A DNA stretch of 64,000 bases from contig OY969812.1 in the NCBI GenBank assembly GCA_963703335.1, forward strand, positions 434,001-498,000. The letters run 5' to 3'. Origin of the DNA: VRUE01 sp963703335 (GTDB lineage: Bacteria; Actinomycetota; Thermoleophilia; Solirubrobacterales; 70-9). Under the pieces are notes generated by a model. The model saw only the letters and a list, made by a program, of their open reading frames with translations, ran no database searches and was not told where the DNA came from. This document shows positions 8,344-15,720 of the stretch, one piece after another. Both the position numbers and the translations under genes were made by a program. Positions within the stretch are counted from its first letter, which is position 1. Every line of letters starts with the position of its first letter.

Positions 8344-8759
8344 CGGGCACTCCGCTCAGCGACGATCGCCAGCACGTCGTCCATGTCGCTCATCAGCTCG
8401 GCAACCCGACGGTGCAGGTCCCCCTCGCCGTGGCGGTCGGCCAGCTTCATCGCCTCGAGCAGCTCGGTGCGGGAGTCGACCACCCTCTCCCCCACGAGTT
8501 CCACGGGGGTGGTTCCACACGCCAGGCGCATGGACTCGACTGAGTTGAGGGCCTCGGCCAGTGGCGGTGCGCCAGCAGGCTCGGGCTCTGGGTCCCTGGC
8601 AATGAAGCGCAACGAGTCGTCAGAAGCCGGGAACGAAGTCGTCGGCCCAGAGCAGTTGCACTGTTCTCGGTAGTTGCCGGACCAGCGGTGCGGCGCCTTC
8701 GGGCACTTGCAGCTCCCGCAGATGTGCGGGCGGTGCTGTTGTAGGGTTGGATCATTCAC
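8340..8759 (-). CDS. Hypothetical phage protein with N-terminal Cys cluster
   Basis: 139 residues. CGSCKCPKAPHRW...CNC near residues 14-36 is a likely zinc knuckle. The C-terminal half is helical (ELLEAMKLADRHGEGDLHRRVAELM). It overlaps both neighbours by 4 bases. Function unknown. Confidence 0.5.
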   Translation of the reverse strand: MNDPTLQQHRPHICGSCKCPKAPHRWSGNYREQCNCSGPTTSFPASDDSLRFIARDPEPEPAGAPPLAEALNSVESMRLACGTTPVELVGERVVDSRTELLEAMKLADRHGEGDLHRRVAELMSDMDDVLAIVAERSAR

Positions 8760-8998
8760 GGCTTACCTCCGTGGATCAGGCGCCCGGACGATCCACCGTC
8801 GCGGGCGCTCGTTGTTGAGGCACGCGGCCTCCTGGCAAGCTTGAAGTCGAAGGCGGGGACCACCTCAACGGGCGGCTCGGGTCGCTCTGCGTCCCTCTTG
8901 CAGATCCGCCGGTAGTCGGTGATCGCCCAGAGGCACAAGCCAGCGAAGGCAGCGACGAGCACCCAGGCGGTGAGGCCGGTGACGGTGGCGAGGGTCAC
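8756..8998 (-). CDS. Single-pass membrane protein
   Basis: 80 residues with one N-terminal membrane helix (about 4-26) and a basic cytoplasmic tail. Overlaps neighbours by 4 bases. Function unknown. Confidence 0.5.
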   Translation of the reverse strand: MTLATVTGLTAWVLVAAFAGLCLWAITDYRRICKRDAERPEPPVEVVPAFDFKLARRPRASTTSARDGGSSGRLIHGGKP

Positions 8999-9525
8999 GA
9001 GCAGGCCTCCGCTGGGTTCTCAAGCAGCGAGTGAAGCCGGGCCTCGGCTTGATAGGGCGGCTGGTCGCGGTGGTCCTTGCACCGCGGAACCGCGTAGCCG
9101 GCGCAGACCTCGACCATGACGGTCTCGGGAATTCCGCAGACCCCGCAGTCGAGCTGTCTTGCTCGCAGACGCTCGACTTCCGAACCGGCGAGCAGGTGGA
9201 AAAGTGTGTAATCGTCCCTCCACTCGACCTCGACCGGAACGGTTATCTCGCCGCGGATCAACTCGTCGCCCTGCTCCTCGACCCAAGCAGTCAGCCAGCA
9301 CTCGTCGCCATCGGGGTCGAGGTCTTTGCAGTCGTAGCAGCGCTTGGCGTCTGGGTCGCGGAGGTCAGCAGCACAAACAGCGCAGACGCTTGGCGGTTTG
9401 CATCCGGCCTCTGGGTGGACCAGCGTGACGTACAAGCCATCGTCGAACCCCAACTTGAGGCGATGCCCCTCCTTACCTTCGGAGGCTTTGATCGCGGTGT
9501 CGAAAGCCTGGCTCATCCCACCCAC
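8995..9525 (-). CDS. Cysteine-rich hypothetical protein
   Basis: 176 residues; the start could also be the ATG three codons later. Two Cys clusters, CAVCAADL...CYDC and CGVCGIPE...C, suggest two zinc sites. Function unknown. Confidence 0.5.
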   Translation of the reverse strand: MGGMSQAFDTAIKASEGKEGHRLKLGFDDGLYVTLVHPEAGCKPPSVCAVCAADLRDPDAKRCYDCKDLDPDGDECWLTAWVEEQGDELIRGEITVPVEVEWRDDYTLFHLLAGSEVERLRARQLDCGVCGIPETVMVEVCAGYAVPRCKDHRDQPPYQAEARLHSLLENPAEACS

Positions 9526-9737
9526 CCCGCAATCAAGGCCGTCTCAGGCTCCCGGTACCAGTCGGGGCGCTCGACGTCGAAGTCACAACCAGCAGCGAGG
9601 ACCCAGCGACGGGAGCCATCCTCGAAGCGCACGAAGAGTTCGTGGCCGGCCGGGGAGAGCTTCTTAACGCTCCCCTCCACCACTCCTACACCGAAGGGAG
9701 TGTTGACGAAGGGGGTGGCGGTGGCGGTCGTTGTCAC
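9513..9737 (-). CDS. Small beta-rich hypothetical protein
   Basis: 74 residues. The pattern GVGVVEGSVKKLSPAGHELFVRFEDGSRRWV resembles a small SH3/KOW-like barrel. Overlaps neighbours. Function unknown. Confidence 0.45.
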   Translation of the reverse strand: MTTTATATPFVNTPFGVGVVEGSVKKLSPAGHELFVRFEDGSRRWVLAAGCDFDVERPDWYREPETALIAGWVG

Positions 9738-9952
9738 GATTCCGCCTTGGCGTCGATTACCTCAGCGAGATCGACGGCCCGCATGAAGGCCCGGAACGGC
9801 TCGTCGATCGTCTCTTCGCCGAAAGTGACCACGGCGCCAGCCGAGTCGAAGATCCCGCAGGGCTTGAGCGCGTCGGCGACCTCTTGCGACTTCCGCTCAC
9901 CCGGTGCATCCATCGGTGCCCAGAAAGCTGCGATGACGAGTTGACGCGCCAT
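9734..9952 (-). CDS. Hypothetical phage protein
   Basis: 72 residues. The ATG at 9952 abuts the TAG (9953-9955) that ends the restored frame of the upstream gene. No recognisable motif beyond an alternating alpha/beta pattern. Confidence 0.5.
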   Translation of the reverse strand: MARQLVIAAFWAPMDAPGERKSQEVADALKPCGIFDSAGAVVTFGEETIDEPFRAFMRAVDLAEVIDAKAES

Positions 9953-10241
9953 CTACGCCGGCGCCTCGAAGTAATGGGCGATGCTTTCGTTCTTGCCCTC
10001 CCCGCGAGCCGCGGGGGTGACGCCGATCGGTTCCCAGAATCTCGCCCGGGTACTCGTCGGGCCCAATGGCCACGACGGCCTCAGACGGGGCGCTCTCGGC
10101 CCCCTGCATCCAGCGGTCTATGCAGCGCTGGTTCAGGCCCTGCGCTTCCATGTCCCCGATCGCCTCAGCACGGGTGCAGATCAGGCCGCCGTAGAAGATC
10201 GGCTCGTTGAAGTAGTCGCTGACGAGATCGCGCCGGGCCAT
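9953..10241 (-). pseudogene. Small early gene with a one-base frameshift
   Basis: The N-terminal frame from ATG 10241 reads sensibly (MARRDLVSDYFNEPIF...EYPGEI) up to GAGATTCTGGGA at 10032-10043. The +1 frame then reads FWEPIGVTPAARGEG...HYFEAPA and stops exactly before the next gene's ATG. Removing one T (GAGATCTGGGA) restores a single chain of about 95 residues. The unshifted frame runs into low-complexity Arg-rich residues and overlaps the next gene. The same 12-base motif carries the break in the capsid gene. Confidence 0.65.
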
Positions 10242-10243
10242 CG

Positions 10244-10414
10244 CTACGCCGCTTCCTTTGCCTGCTCGAACTCCTGAACACGTGCCTCCATTGCGCGCCT
10301 GGTTTCAGCGGCAACCGACCGATCTCGCTCCCCCGCCATCTCCTTAAAGCGGGCATGAAGGTCGGTCGGGATCAGGATGTGAAGGGGACGAACATCGGTC
10401 GCTTGATCAGCCAT
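10244..10414 (-). CDS. Ribbon-helix-helix (Arc/CopG-type) regulator
   Basis: 56 residues from ATG 10414. HILIPTDLHARFKEMAGERDRSVAAETRRAMEA reads as the beta-strand and two helices of a ribbon-helix-helix DNA-binding protein. The start at 10414 is preferred over 10432 because a promoter lies across 10422-10451 and places transcription start at about the ATG. First gene of the leftward early operon. Confidence 0.65.
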   Translation of the reverse strand: MADQATDVRPLHILIPTDLHARFKEMAGERDRSVAAETRRAMEARVQEFEQAKEAA

Positions 10415-10421
10415 GCCAGGT

Positions 10422-10451
10422 TTATACCACATTCATACAACATAGACGCAA
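10422..10451 (-). promoter_or_regulatory. Leftward early promoter, probably leaderless
   Basis: On the minus strand TTGCGT and GTATAA are separated by 18 bases, and the ATG of the ribbon-helix-helix gene follows GTATAA by 7 bases. There is no room for a Shine-Dalgarno site, so the mRNA would be leaderless, as is common in actinobacteria. Confidence 0.5.
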
Positions 10452-10493
10452 GTTCTTTGCGAAAAGGCGCGCCGACGCCTACCGTCCCCGGGC

Positions 10494-10832
10494 GTGGCAA
10501 GCGAAAAGGAGCCGCCGAAACGGCCTCCAAAGAAGGCACCGGACCCAGACAGGGCGGCCCGGCTCTCCGAGTTGATCGAGGACCAGGGGTGGGAGGTCGC
10601 CCACCTCGCGCGATCGATCGGCGCCGACCCCTCGCGGATCTACGGATGGCTGAAGGGCGAGACGATCAGCTCAGAGCTTTTGGGCGAACTTGCCCGCGCC
10701 TTGGAAACAACTCGGCGCTATCTGGTCAAGGGAGAAGGGCCGGCACACGTGCCAGGCTCAAGCGCGGTTGGTCCGCAGGCCCTTATCCAGGCGGCCGAAC
10801 GCCTGAAGGCAGAGACCGAGCAACGCGGATAA
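10494..10832 (+). CDS. XRE-type phage repressor
   Basis: 112 residues, GTG start. Residues about 25-75 (LSELIEDQGWEVAHLARSIGADPSRIYGWLKGE) are a helix-turn-helix of the Cro/CI class. The N-terminus is basic. Divergent from the leftward early operon, so it is the best candidate for the lysogeny or early-control repressor; a peptidase-type CI C-terminus is absent. Confidence 0.7.
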   Translation: MASEKEPPKRPPKKAPDPDRAARLSELIEDQGWEVAHLARSIGADPSRIYGWLKGETISSELLGELARALETTRRYLVKGEGPAHVPGSSAVGPQALIQAAERLKAETEQRG

Positions 10833-11010
10833 AGGCCTCTCGCCACCCTGACTCAGGCGGAAGGCGCTCGGCGTGGTATCGAGCAGTTGCAGCTAGGTCG
10901 TCGACCGCCAGCGCCTCACGGCGCGCAAGCTCTGCTGGCTCAAGAGCCGCCACCCCCACATGCCCGTTGCTCGATTCTCCTGCCACCCCTGCTCCCCTCG
11001 GTTCGGTCAT
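10783..11010 (-). CDS. Possible small hypothetical protein
   Basis: 75 residues with plausible helices (AELARREALAVDDLAATARYHAERL), but there is no good ribosome-binding site and it overlaps the end of the repressor gene convergently. It could be a shadow frame. Confidence 0.3.
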   Translation of the reverse strand: MTEPRGAGVAGESSNGHVGVAALEPAELARREALAVDDLAATARYHAERLPPESGWREAFIRVARSLPSGVRPPG

Positions 11011-11135
11011 CTCAGCTTAGCGAGAGGAAGCGAACGCGTGTTCCCATTTCCGGTTGTAGACAATACCATGCGCCGTTTTGGATCTGTTCTGCATTGGCGG
11101 GAGGCACCCTGTCTGGTCGAGGAATGCCTGTCAAG

Positions 11136-11771
11136 CTACTTTTCTTGAGTGGATGGAACGGGGGGCTTGCTTCCTTTTGTCGGCATCCGAAAGCAGAACT
11201 GCGAAAGGGAGACACCGATGCTCTCCCCGTTTGACTTGCCAAGGCGAGCCGTACTTCGGACCTCCTCGGCCGCTACTTCGTGCCACGCTCGCTCGAGGAT
11301 CTCCAGCGCCTTCGCATAACCGTCCTCATCAAGGACCAGGCCATCGCTCATATGGTGCTGATCGTTTCGGGGATCGAGGGTGCCGCCTTCGGCGGCCTCC
11401 AGGATGTCTTTCAACGCATATCGAAAGGCGCCGCCGAAGTAATGCAGGACGACAGCAGGGTGCAGTTCCTGAAGGTCCGGAAGGTCGAGGAAGCTGCGAA
11501 CCGATGCTCGGTAGAAGTGCTCCGTCGCCCCGCGGACCGGCTTCGTGTCGACGAGTTCGGCGCATTTCAGCTCGACCAGGCGTTTGACGTGGTAGTCGAC
11601 GTGGCTGGTTTCGAGATCGCCCCCGTAGATCGACTCGTTCAGCTCTTTGGCCATTTCGACCGGGCTGGCGGTTCGGCGCGTGAGGATCGTCAGTATGTCG
11701 GAGCGCACTGGGTTGGAAAGCGCCTTGGCCATGTTCAAGGTTGCTTGTCTGCTCTCGGTCGTGGGCGCCAT
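11136..11771 (-). CDS. ArsR-family winged-helix regulator
   Basis: 211 residues, ATG preceded by AGAGGAAAG. KALSNPVRSDILTILTRRTASPVEMAKELN...VDYHVKRLVELKCAELV is the ArsR-type winged helix (about residues 14-85). The C-terminal 120 residues are helical and may form a dimer or ligand domain. No Cys metal site is visible in the recognition helix. Two near-identical 17-bp palindromic elements lie upstream, divergent to micro-ORFs. Confidence 0.75.
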   Translation of the reverse strand: MAPTTESRQATLNMAKALSNPVRSDILTILTRRTASPVEMAKELNESIYGGDLETSHVDYHVKRLVELKCAELVDTKPVRGATEHFYRASVRSFLDLPDLQELHPAVVLHYFGGAFRYALKDILEAAEGGTLDPRNDQHHMSDGLVLDEDGYAKALEILERAWHEVAAEEVRSTARLGKSNGESIGVSLSQFCFRMPTKGSKPPVPSTQEK

Positions 11772-11797
11772 GTCTCTTTCCTCTCTCGGGGTTACTT

Positions 11798-11819
11798 GAG
11801 CACTAGAGGTTATTTGCTC
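11798..11819. promoter_or_regulatory. Inverted repeat upstream of the ArsR gene
   Basis: GAGCA (11798-11802) and TGCTC (11815-11819) flank an A/T-rich stretch just upstream of the regulator start. Operator or promoter element is inferred. Confidence 0.35.
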
Positions 11820-11844
11820 TAAAGGCGTCCGTGGCCAAGATCTT

Positions 11845-11879
11845 TGGTGGATATTCCTCCAATGGTGGATGTTCTCCCA
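11845..11879. promoter_or_regulatory. Double operator-like element
   Basis: TGGTGGATATTCCTCCA (11845-11861) and TGGTGGATGTTCTCCCA (11863-11879) agree at 14 of 17 positions and lie 18 bp apart. The first copy is an imperfect palindrome. The layout in a divergent intergenic region fits cooperative binding by the adjacent ArsR-type protein (inference). Confidence 0.45.
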
Positions 11880-11936
11880 CTAAAGTCTCTCTCGTAGCAG
11901 CCGGCACTCCCCTTGGTGAAGGGAGGTGATGCCCAG

Positions 11937-11993
11937 ATGACGATCAAAATGACCGCGCCAGTGGTCCCCGCACTCATCACCAAGCAGCGCTAG
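11937..11993 (+). CDS. 18-residue micro-ORF with strong ribosome-binding site
   Basis: ATG at 11937 is preceded by GGGAGGTGATG and encodes MTIKMTAPVVPALITKQR before TAG. It is divergent from the ArsR gene. A second possible ORF (TTG 12047 to TAA 12166, 39 residues) follows behind GGGAGGAGG. Either could be a leader peptide or a real small protein. Otherwise 11,822-12,137 holds only the operator-like repeats. Confidence 0.35.
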   Translation: MTIKMTAPVVPALITKQR

Positions 11994-12137
11994 CTGCATC
12001 GGGCCGATCTCCGATCTCGCCACTGGCAGGGGAGGAGGTCAGCCCGTTGCCACTCAGTTTCTTTCGGTCCCGCCATGCCGCACGCGACCGTACCGCAGTA
12101 GAGACCGCCTATGGCCTAAAAAGCGACCATTTGGTGG

Positions 12138-12338
12138 TCAGCCCTTCTTGGCGATTTTGTCAATAAGGGATTGGGAGCGACCCAGCGTGTTGGCGACTTT
12201 CCTTTGCGAATCGCCCCGCTTCAACGCCTGTCGGATGAGTTGATCGCGCTCAACTCTTCGGGCAGCGTCACGCTTCTCGTCCTCGCGTTCTTCAGCACCG
12301 ATCTCACGAAGACGCTTGTGGATATCAACGGGCGGCAT
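12138..12338 (-). CDS. Small helix-turn-helix protein
   Basis: 66 residues if ATG 12338 is used. A charged helix (REIGAEEREDEKRDAARRVERDQ) is followed by LIRQALKRGDSQRKVANTLGRSQSLIDKIAKKG, a resolvase/sigma-like helix-turn-helix. The upstream ribosome-binding site is weak, so the start is uncertain. Upstream sequence to 12,718 holds no convincing gene, only the hairpins listed separately. Confidence 0.5.
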   Translation of the reverse strand: MPPVDIHKRLREIGAEEREDEKRDAARRVERDQLIRQALKRGDSQRKVANTLGRSQSLIDKIAKKG

Positions 12339-12539
12339 AGGGAGCTGGCCCCATCCCGCACTACCTGCATCGAAACCACGATCCGAGCCCGAGTTGTGCC
12401 GCCACCCCCCGGTTCGGCCGAATGGGAGAAATGCCCTTCGGCGATGGGACGTAGGGGACAGAATCGCAGATATACACACCGGAGTTTGCTATGCCATGAA
12501 GCACGGGCTGGAAGGAGAGGCTTCTGGCCTGGCCACGGG

Positions 12540-12564
12540 CGAGCCGTTCTATAGGGGCGGCTCG
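12540..12564. terminator. Hairpin, possible terminator
   Basis: CGAGCCG (12540-12546) and CGGCTCG (12558-12564) form a 7-bp stem with an 11-base loop, followed by TTC. No clear U-tract. Confidence 0.35.
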
Positions 12565-12662
12565 TTCAGTTCGGGGGTTGACTCCGGGTAAGTAGGTAGG
12601 CGAAGCACGTACCTCCGAAAGCCGCTCCCCACCTAGCTTTCTCGGCGTCAACTCAAAGCAGT

Positions 12663-12693
12663 GGCGCCCGCGCTGCGTGAACAGCCGGGCGCC
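12663..12693 (+). promoter_or_regulatory. Conserved leader hairpin, copy 1
   Basis: GGCGCCCG (12663-12670) pairs with CGGGCGCC (12686-12693). It is followed by CGGCACCGAAAGG and then the ATG of the wHTH gene. The same stem and the same GGCACCGAAAGG stand before the paralogous gene at 50,357. Operator or RNA leader is inferred. Confidence 0.55.
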
Positions 12694-12718
12694 CGGCACC
12701 GAAAGGCGGTACCTCTCG

Positions 12719-13000
12719 ATGCAAGACAAGGCTAGCTCGCACCGCGATTGCGGCTGCGATCTCCCACCCACTGAAAGCGACGATGCCAGGGCTCAGCGCG
12801 CCATTCTGGCCTTCGTCCTAGACCAGCATCCGGCGGCGCTGACGATCCGCGAGATCGCCCGCGAGTTCAGCAGCAGCGAAGGCGCCGAGGCTGAGCGGGC
12901 GATCCGCGATCTCGTCGGCGCAGGGCTTCTCCGCTGCGAGGGAGCATCAGTGCTGCCAACCCGCGCAGCGCTTCACGCCGACCGGCTCGAAGACGCATGA
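12719..13000 (+). CDS. Winged-helix protein of cassette 1
   Basis: 93 residues from ATG 12719, behind AAAGGCGG. RAILAFVLDQHPAALTIREIAREFSSS...AIRDLVGAGLLRCEGASVLPTRAALHADRL is a winged helix, paralogous to the protein at 50,357. Its stop overlaps the XRE start (ATGA). Probably a regulator working with the XRE protein. Confidence 0.65.
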   Translation: MQDKASSHRDCGCDLPPTESDDARAQRAILAFVLDQHPAALTIREIAREFSSSEGAEAERAIRDLVGAGLLRCEGASVLPTRAALHADRLEDA

Positions 13001-13251
13001 ACGTTGCCCAACAGTTCGGAGCAAACCTGGCCCGCATCCGCAAGCGCGCCGACATGTCGCAGGAGGAGGTCGGCTATCGCGCTTCGGTGCATCGCACAGA
13101 GGTCTCCCAGCTAGAGCGCGGGTTGCGCGTGGCGCGCGTCGATACCGTCGCCAAGCTCGCAGGAGCGCTCGAAGTCGAGCCGGGCGAGCTATTCGCCGGA
13201 ATCAGTTGGTCGCCGGGCGGGGTCCGCTACGGCAGCTTCAAGTCTGAGTAA
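12997..13251 (+). CDS. XRE-family regulator of cassette 1
   Basis: 84 residues; almost all is a helix-turn-helix domain (NLARIRKRADMSQEEVGYRASVHRTEVSQLERGLR). A close paralogue lies at 50,590 in the mobile element. It overlaps the winged-helix gene by 4 bases. Likely binds the palindromes around the cassette (inference). Confidence 0.75.
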   Translation: MNVAQQFGANLARIRKRADMSQEEVGYRASVHRTEVSQLERGLRVARVDTVAKLAGALEVEPGELFAGISWSPGGVRYGSFKSE

Positions 13252-13297
13252 AGCTAAAGCCCCAGAAAGGGTCAGCGGTGTCTGCGGCCGGGTCTAT

Positions 13298-13313
13298 GCT
13301 TGCCCGAGCAAGC
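13298..13313. promoter_or_regulatory. Palindrome before the P63C gene
   Basis: GCTTGC-CCGA-GCAAGC overlaps TATGCT (13295-13300), a possible -10 element, and lies 22 bases before the TTG start. A repressor site for the adjacent XRE protein is inferred. Confidence 0.4.
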
Positions 13314-13334
13314 TAAGAATTGGAAGGAATCGCA

Positions 13335-14384
13335 TTGAGTCAGAAAAGAAGCGACGCAGCCAGAGAGCTTTCTAAGAAAGGTGCCTCCAAGGGAGGCAAG
13401 GCTCGCGCCAACGTCCTGAGTGCTTCCGAGCGCAGCGAAATCGCCCAACGCGGCGCAAGAGCGCGCTGGGGCAAATCCAACGACGGCGAGCCGCCGGCAC
13501 CGCCCGCCGACGATCCTCCACCGCCCCCCGCTGACGACCCCCCTCCCTATTCAATGCTGCGCGGGACTCTCAAAATCGGAGAGGTCGAGTTTGAGTGCCA
13601 CGTTCTAAATGACCTTCGCCGCGTCCTCACGCAGCGCGAGGTCGTGAAGGTCGTATCGGGGGGTCGCGACAGCAGCAACCTCCAGCGTTACCTGGAGCGC
13701 AACCCTCTTTATAAGCCTGGCGAGATCGTCAATCAGATCATTGGCTTTCAGATCCCGGGTCGTCCTCAACTCGCTAACGGCTATGAGGCAACGGTGCTGC
13801 TGGATATTGCTGATCTCTATCTCAACGCACGTGACGATGAACTGTTGAAGTCGAGTCAGCTTCCTCTTGCTGCCACGGCCGAAGCCATCACAAGGGCTTG
13901 TGCGCGCGTCGGGATCATCGCTCTGATTGACGAGGCAACTGGCTATCAGGAGCTTCGCGAGAAACAGGCCCTGCAACTGAAGCTCCAGGCGTTCATTGCG
14001 GACGACATGCAGGAGTGGGCGAAGATGTTCCCGGACGAGTTCTGGTTCGAGCTTGCCCGGCTTGAGGGGACGCACTACTCAGCTAGGCATCGGCCGTTGC
14101 GATGGGGCAAGTACGTCATGGCATTTGTCTACGACGCCGTTGACAAAGATGTAGCCGACGAGTTGCGAAACCGAAACCCCGACCCTCACCACGGGCAGAA
14201 CCATCATCAATGGCTCAAGAATCACGGGCGGTCCTTGGTCAACAATCAGATTCAGCAGGTCATCGCCGTGATGAAGCTCTGTAAAGACATGCCCGAGTTT
14301 CGAGAAAAGTTCTCTCAGGTCTTCGACAAGGCCTTCCAGCCTCGACTTGATGGCGAAGATTGGGGCGATCTTCGGGCAGCGTGA
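13335..14384 (+). CDS. P63C-domain protein with N-terminal 'KGG...ARW' motif
   Basis: 349 residues. The start is TTG 13335 because GGAAGG lies 7 bases upstream. Residues 12-42 (SKKGASKGGKARANVLSASER...ARW) match the whole small protein at 50,868. A Pro/Asp-rich linker follows. Residues about 110-345 fit the phage P63C domain (PF10546), with IIGFQIPGRPQLANGYEA and, near the end, RNPDPHHGQNHHQWL. The molecular function of P63C is not known. Last full gene of cassette 1. Confidence 0.75.
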   Translation: MSQKRSDAARELSKKGASKGGKARANVLSASERSEIAQRGARARWGKSNDGEPPAPPADDPPPPPADDPPPYSMLRGTLKIGEVEFECHVLNDLRRVLTQREVVKVVSGGRDSSNLQRYLERNPLYKPGEIVNQIIGFQIPGRPQLANGYEATVLLDIADLYLNARDDELLKSSQLPLAATAEAITRACARVGIIALIDEATGYQELREKQALQLKLQAFIADDMQEWAKMFPDEFWFELARLEGTHYSARHRPLRWGKYVMAFVYDAVDKDVADELRNRNPDPHHGQNHHQWLKNHGRSLVNNQIQQVIAVMKLCKDMPEFREKFSQVFDKAFQPRLDGEDWGDLRAA

Positions 14385-14412
14385 CGAGGGGCCCGAAATA
14401 GGGCCTCGTGAG

Positions 14413-14465
14413 TGCCCGGGCCCCAGGAAAGGCTCTAGCAAGCTCATTCTGCCGGGGCCCGGGCA
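14413..14465. repeat. 12-bp perfect inverted repeat
   Basis: TGCCCGGGCCCC (14413-14424) and GGGGCCCGGGCA (14454-14465) form a strong stem with a 29-base loop between the P63C gene and the next small ORF. A smaller hairpin (GAGGGGCCC...GGGCCTC) precedes it. Terminator or attenuator are both possible. Confidence 0.55.
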
Positions 14466-14493
14466 GCGCCCTAGGAGGGCCTAAGCTTTGAGC

Positions 14494-14658
14494 ATGAGCC
14501 CTGCGCGTAAGCGTCCAGACAAGACGAAGCCCACGCCCCCCGAGCGCGACGTGAAGCAGGACCCGACCCACACAGAGGCAGACTTCCTCCGTGACCTAGG
14601 GAAGACGACCTCGAACAAAGCTAGGAAGAAGCTAGGGCTTCCCGGTTCACGCGGTTGA
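14494..14658 (+). CDS. 54-residue basic protein, 3' end probably altered by the IS
   Basis: ATG 14494 with GGAGGG upstream; reads MSPARKRPDKTKPTPPERD then TEADFLRDLGKTTSNKARKKLG. Small proteins ending in a similar FLRDLGK-type helix occur in actinobacteria (recollection, not checked). The last 38 bases overlap the 3' end of the transposase gene on the other strand, so the C-terminus may be supplied by the insertion sequence. Confidence 0.4.
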   Translation: MSPARKRPDKTKPTPPERDVKQDPTHTEADFLRDLGKTTSNKARKKLGLPGSRG

Positions 14659-15565
14659 GCATCGCCCAGAACATCGGCTCCTTTGAGTGGCGCCGGTTGT
14701 AGCGGAAGGCGTACTCGTCCAGGTAGGCCTGCAGGTAGTCGCTGCTGATCGCGTGGTAGACGCCGCGGACGCCGTTCTTGAACAGGCCGAAGAAGCCCTC
14801 GACAGTCTGCGTGTGCGTGTCGCCGATCGCGTAGACGTTGGCCCGGTGCTTGATCCGGCGGTGGCCGCGGTAGTCGCGACCGATTCGCTCGTAGGCGGTG
14901 AACTCGTCTGTGAAAAGCATTGAGGAGGGTAGGACGTGTTCACGCACGACGTGGTTGATCGTCCGGCCTCCCCGGTCGGGGACGACCAGGGGACGGACCC
15001 GACCGCCGCGCTCGACCATCGCCACGATGGTCGGCCGGTGGCTTTTTTTGGCGATGATCTGGGCGTGGGTTTCGCTGGCGCGCGGTTTGCCGCCATAGGC
15101 CGACTCGTCGACCTCTACGTCGCCGTTGAGCGGCCCCTCGTCGTCCTCGGCCAGCAAGGAACGGATCTGCTTGAACATCCGGTGCGCCGTCTTGTACGTG
15201 ACGCCGATCTCGCGCTCGAGCTGCTTGGCGCTGATCCCGCAGCGGGTGCTGCTCATTAGATAGACGGCGAAAAACCAAAGCTGGAGGCTGACGGTCGACT
15301 TATGGAAGATGGTCCCTGCAGTCGGGTAGACGTGGCTGCCACAGAACTGACAGGAGTAGGCCGACCGGCCTTTGATCCGATGGAACTTGCTGGCCTTGCC
15401 GCACTTGGGGCACTCGGTGCCGTCCGCGAAGAACCGCCCCTTCAGGTGCTCAAGGCAAGCGTCGTTGTCCGGGAATAGCTCCAGGAACCGGCTGTAGGTC
15501 ATCTGCGATTCGCTCGACGGCGATGGCGCTACTGAATTGCGGTTCCGGGCTGCCATGCCCTGCAT
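14621..15565 (-). CDS. IS1595-family transposase (ISXO2-like)
   Basis: About 314 residues; an ATG at 15556 or 15613 is also possible. The N-terminus has the zinc ribbon CPKCGK...CQFCGSHVYPTAGTIF of IS1595 transposases. The DDE core includes DVEVDESAYGGKPR, LFTDEFTAYE and TQTVEGFFGLFKNGVRG (the D, D, E/N-type triad). Full length for the family. I could not define the terminal repeats. Confidence 0.85.
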   Translation of the reverse strand: MQGMAARNRNSVAPSPSSESQMTYSRFLELFPDNDACLEHLKGRFFADGTECPKCGKASKFHRIKGRSAYSCQFCGSHVYPTAGTIFHKSTVSLQLWFFAVYLMSSTRCGISAKQLEREIGVTYKTAHRMFKQIRSLLAEDDEGPLNGDVEVDESAYGGKPRASETHAQIIAKKSHRPTIVAMVERGGRVRPLVVPDRGGRTINHVVREHVLPSSMLFTDEFTAYERIGRDYRGHRRIKHRANVYAIGDTHTQTVEGFFGLFKNGVRGVYHAISSDYLQAYLDEYAFRYNRRHSKEPMFWAMLNRVNREALASS

Positions 15566-15706
15566 GATACCAGACACACGTACATGCCGCGCCGCTCTTG
15601 CCTTCGATTTCAAAGGATTGCAAGTTGTGTTGCAGCCGATTCCTGCATAGCAAGCGGCATTCCGCCTGTGTACGTGCTGCGGCTACATATTCCCCTGACT
15701 CCGATG

Positions 15707-15720
15707 CGAACATCTGTTCG
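15707..15720. promoter_or_regulatory. LexA-like SOS box
   Basis: CGAACATCTGTTCG matches the CGAAC-N4-GTTCG consensus of Gram-positive and actinobacterial LexA and ends directly before the ATG at 15721. Candidate damage-inducible control. Confidence 0.55.

Noticed and set aside
12361..12771. Leftward frame sharing LSVPGAR...RGRHF with the frame at 50,008-50,427
   Set aside because: The similarity comes from the conserved leader hairpin read antisense, not from a protein.
12600..15620. Cassette 1 plus IS1595 as a second unit with matching inverted ends
   Set aside because: I found no paired terminal repeats or target duplication like those at 50,226/54,658.
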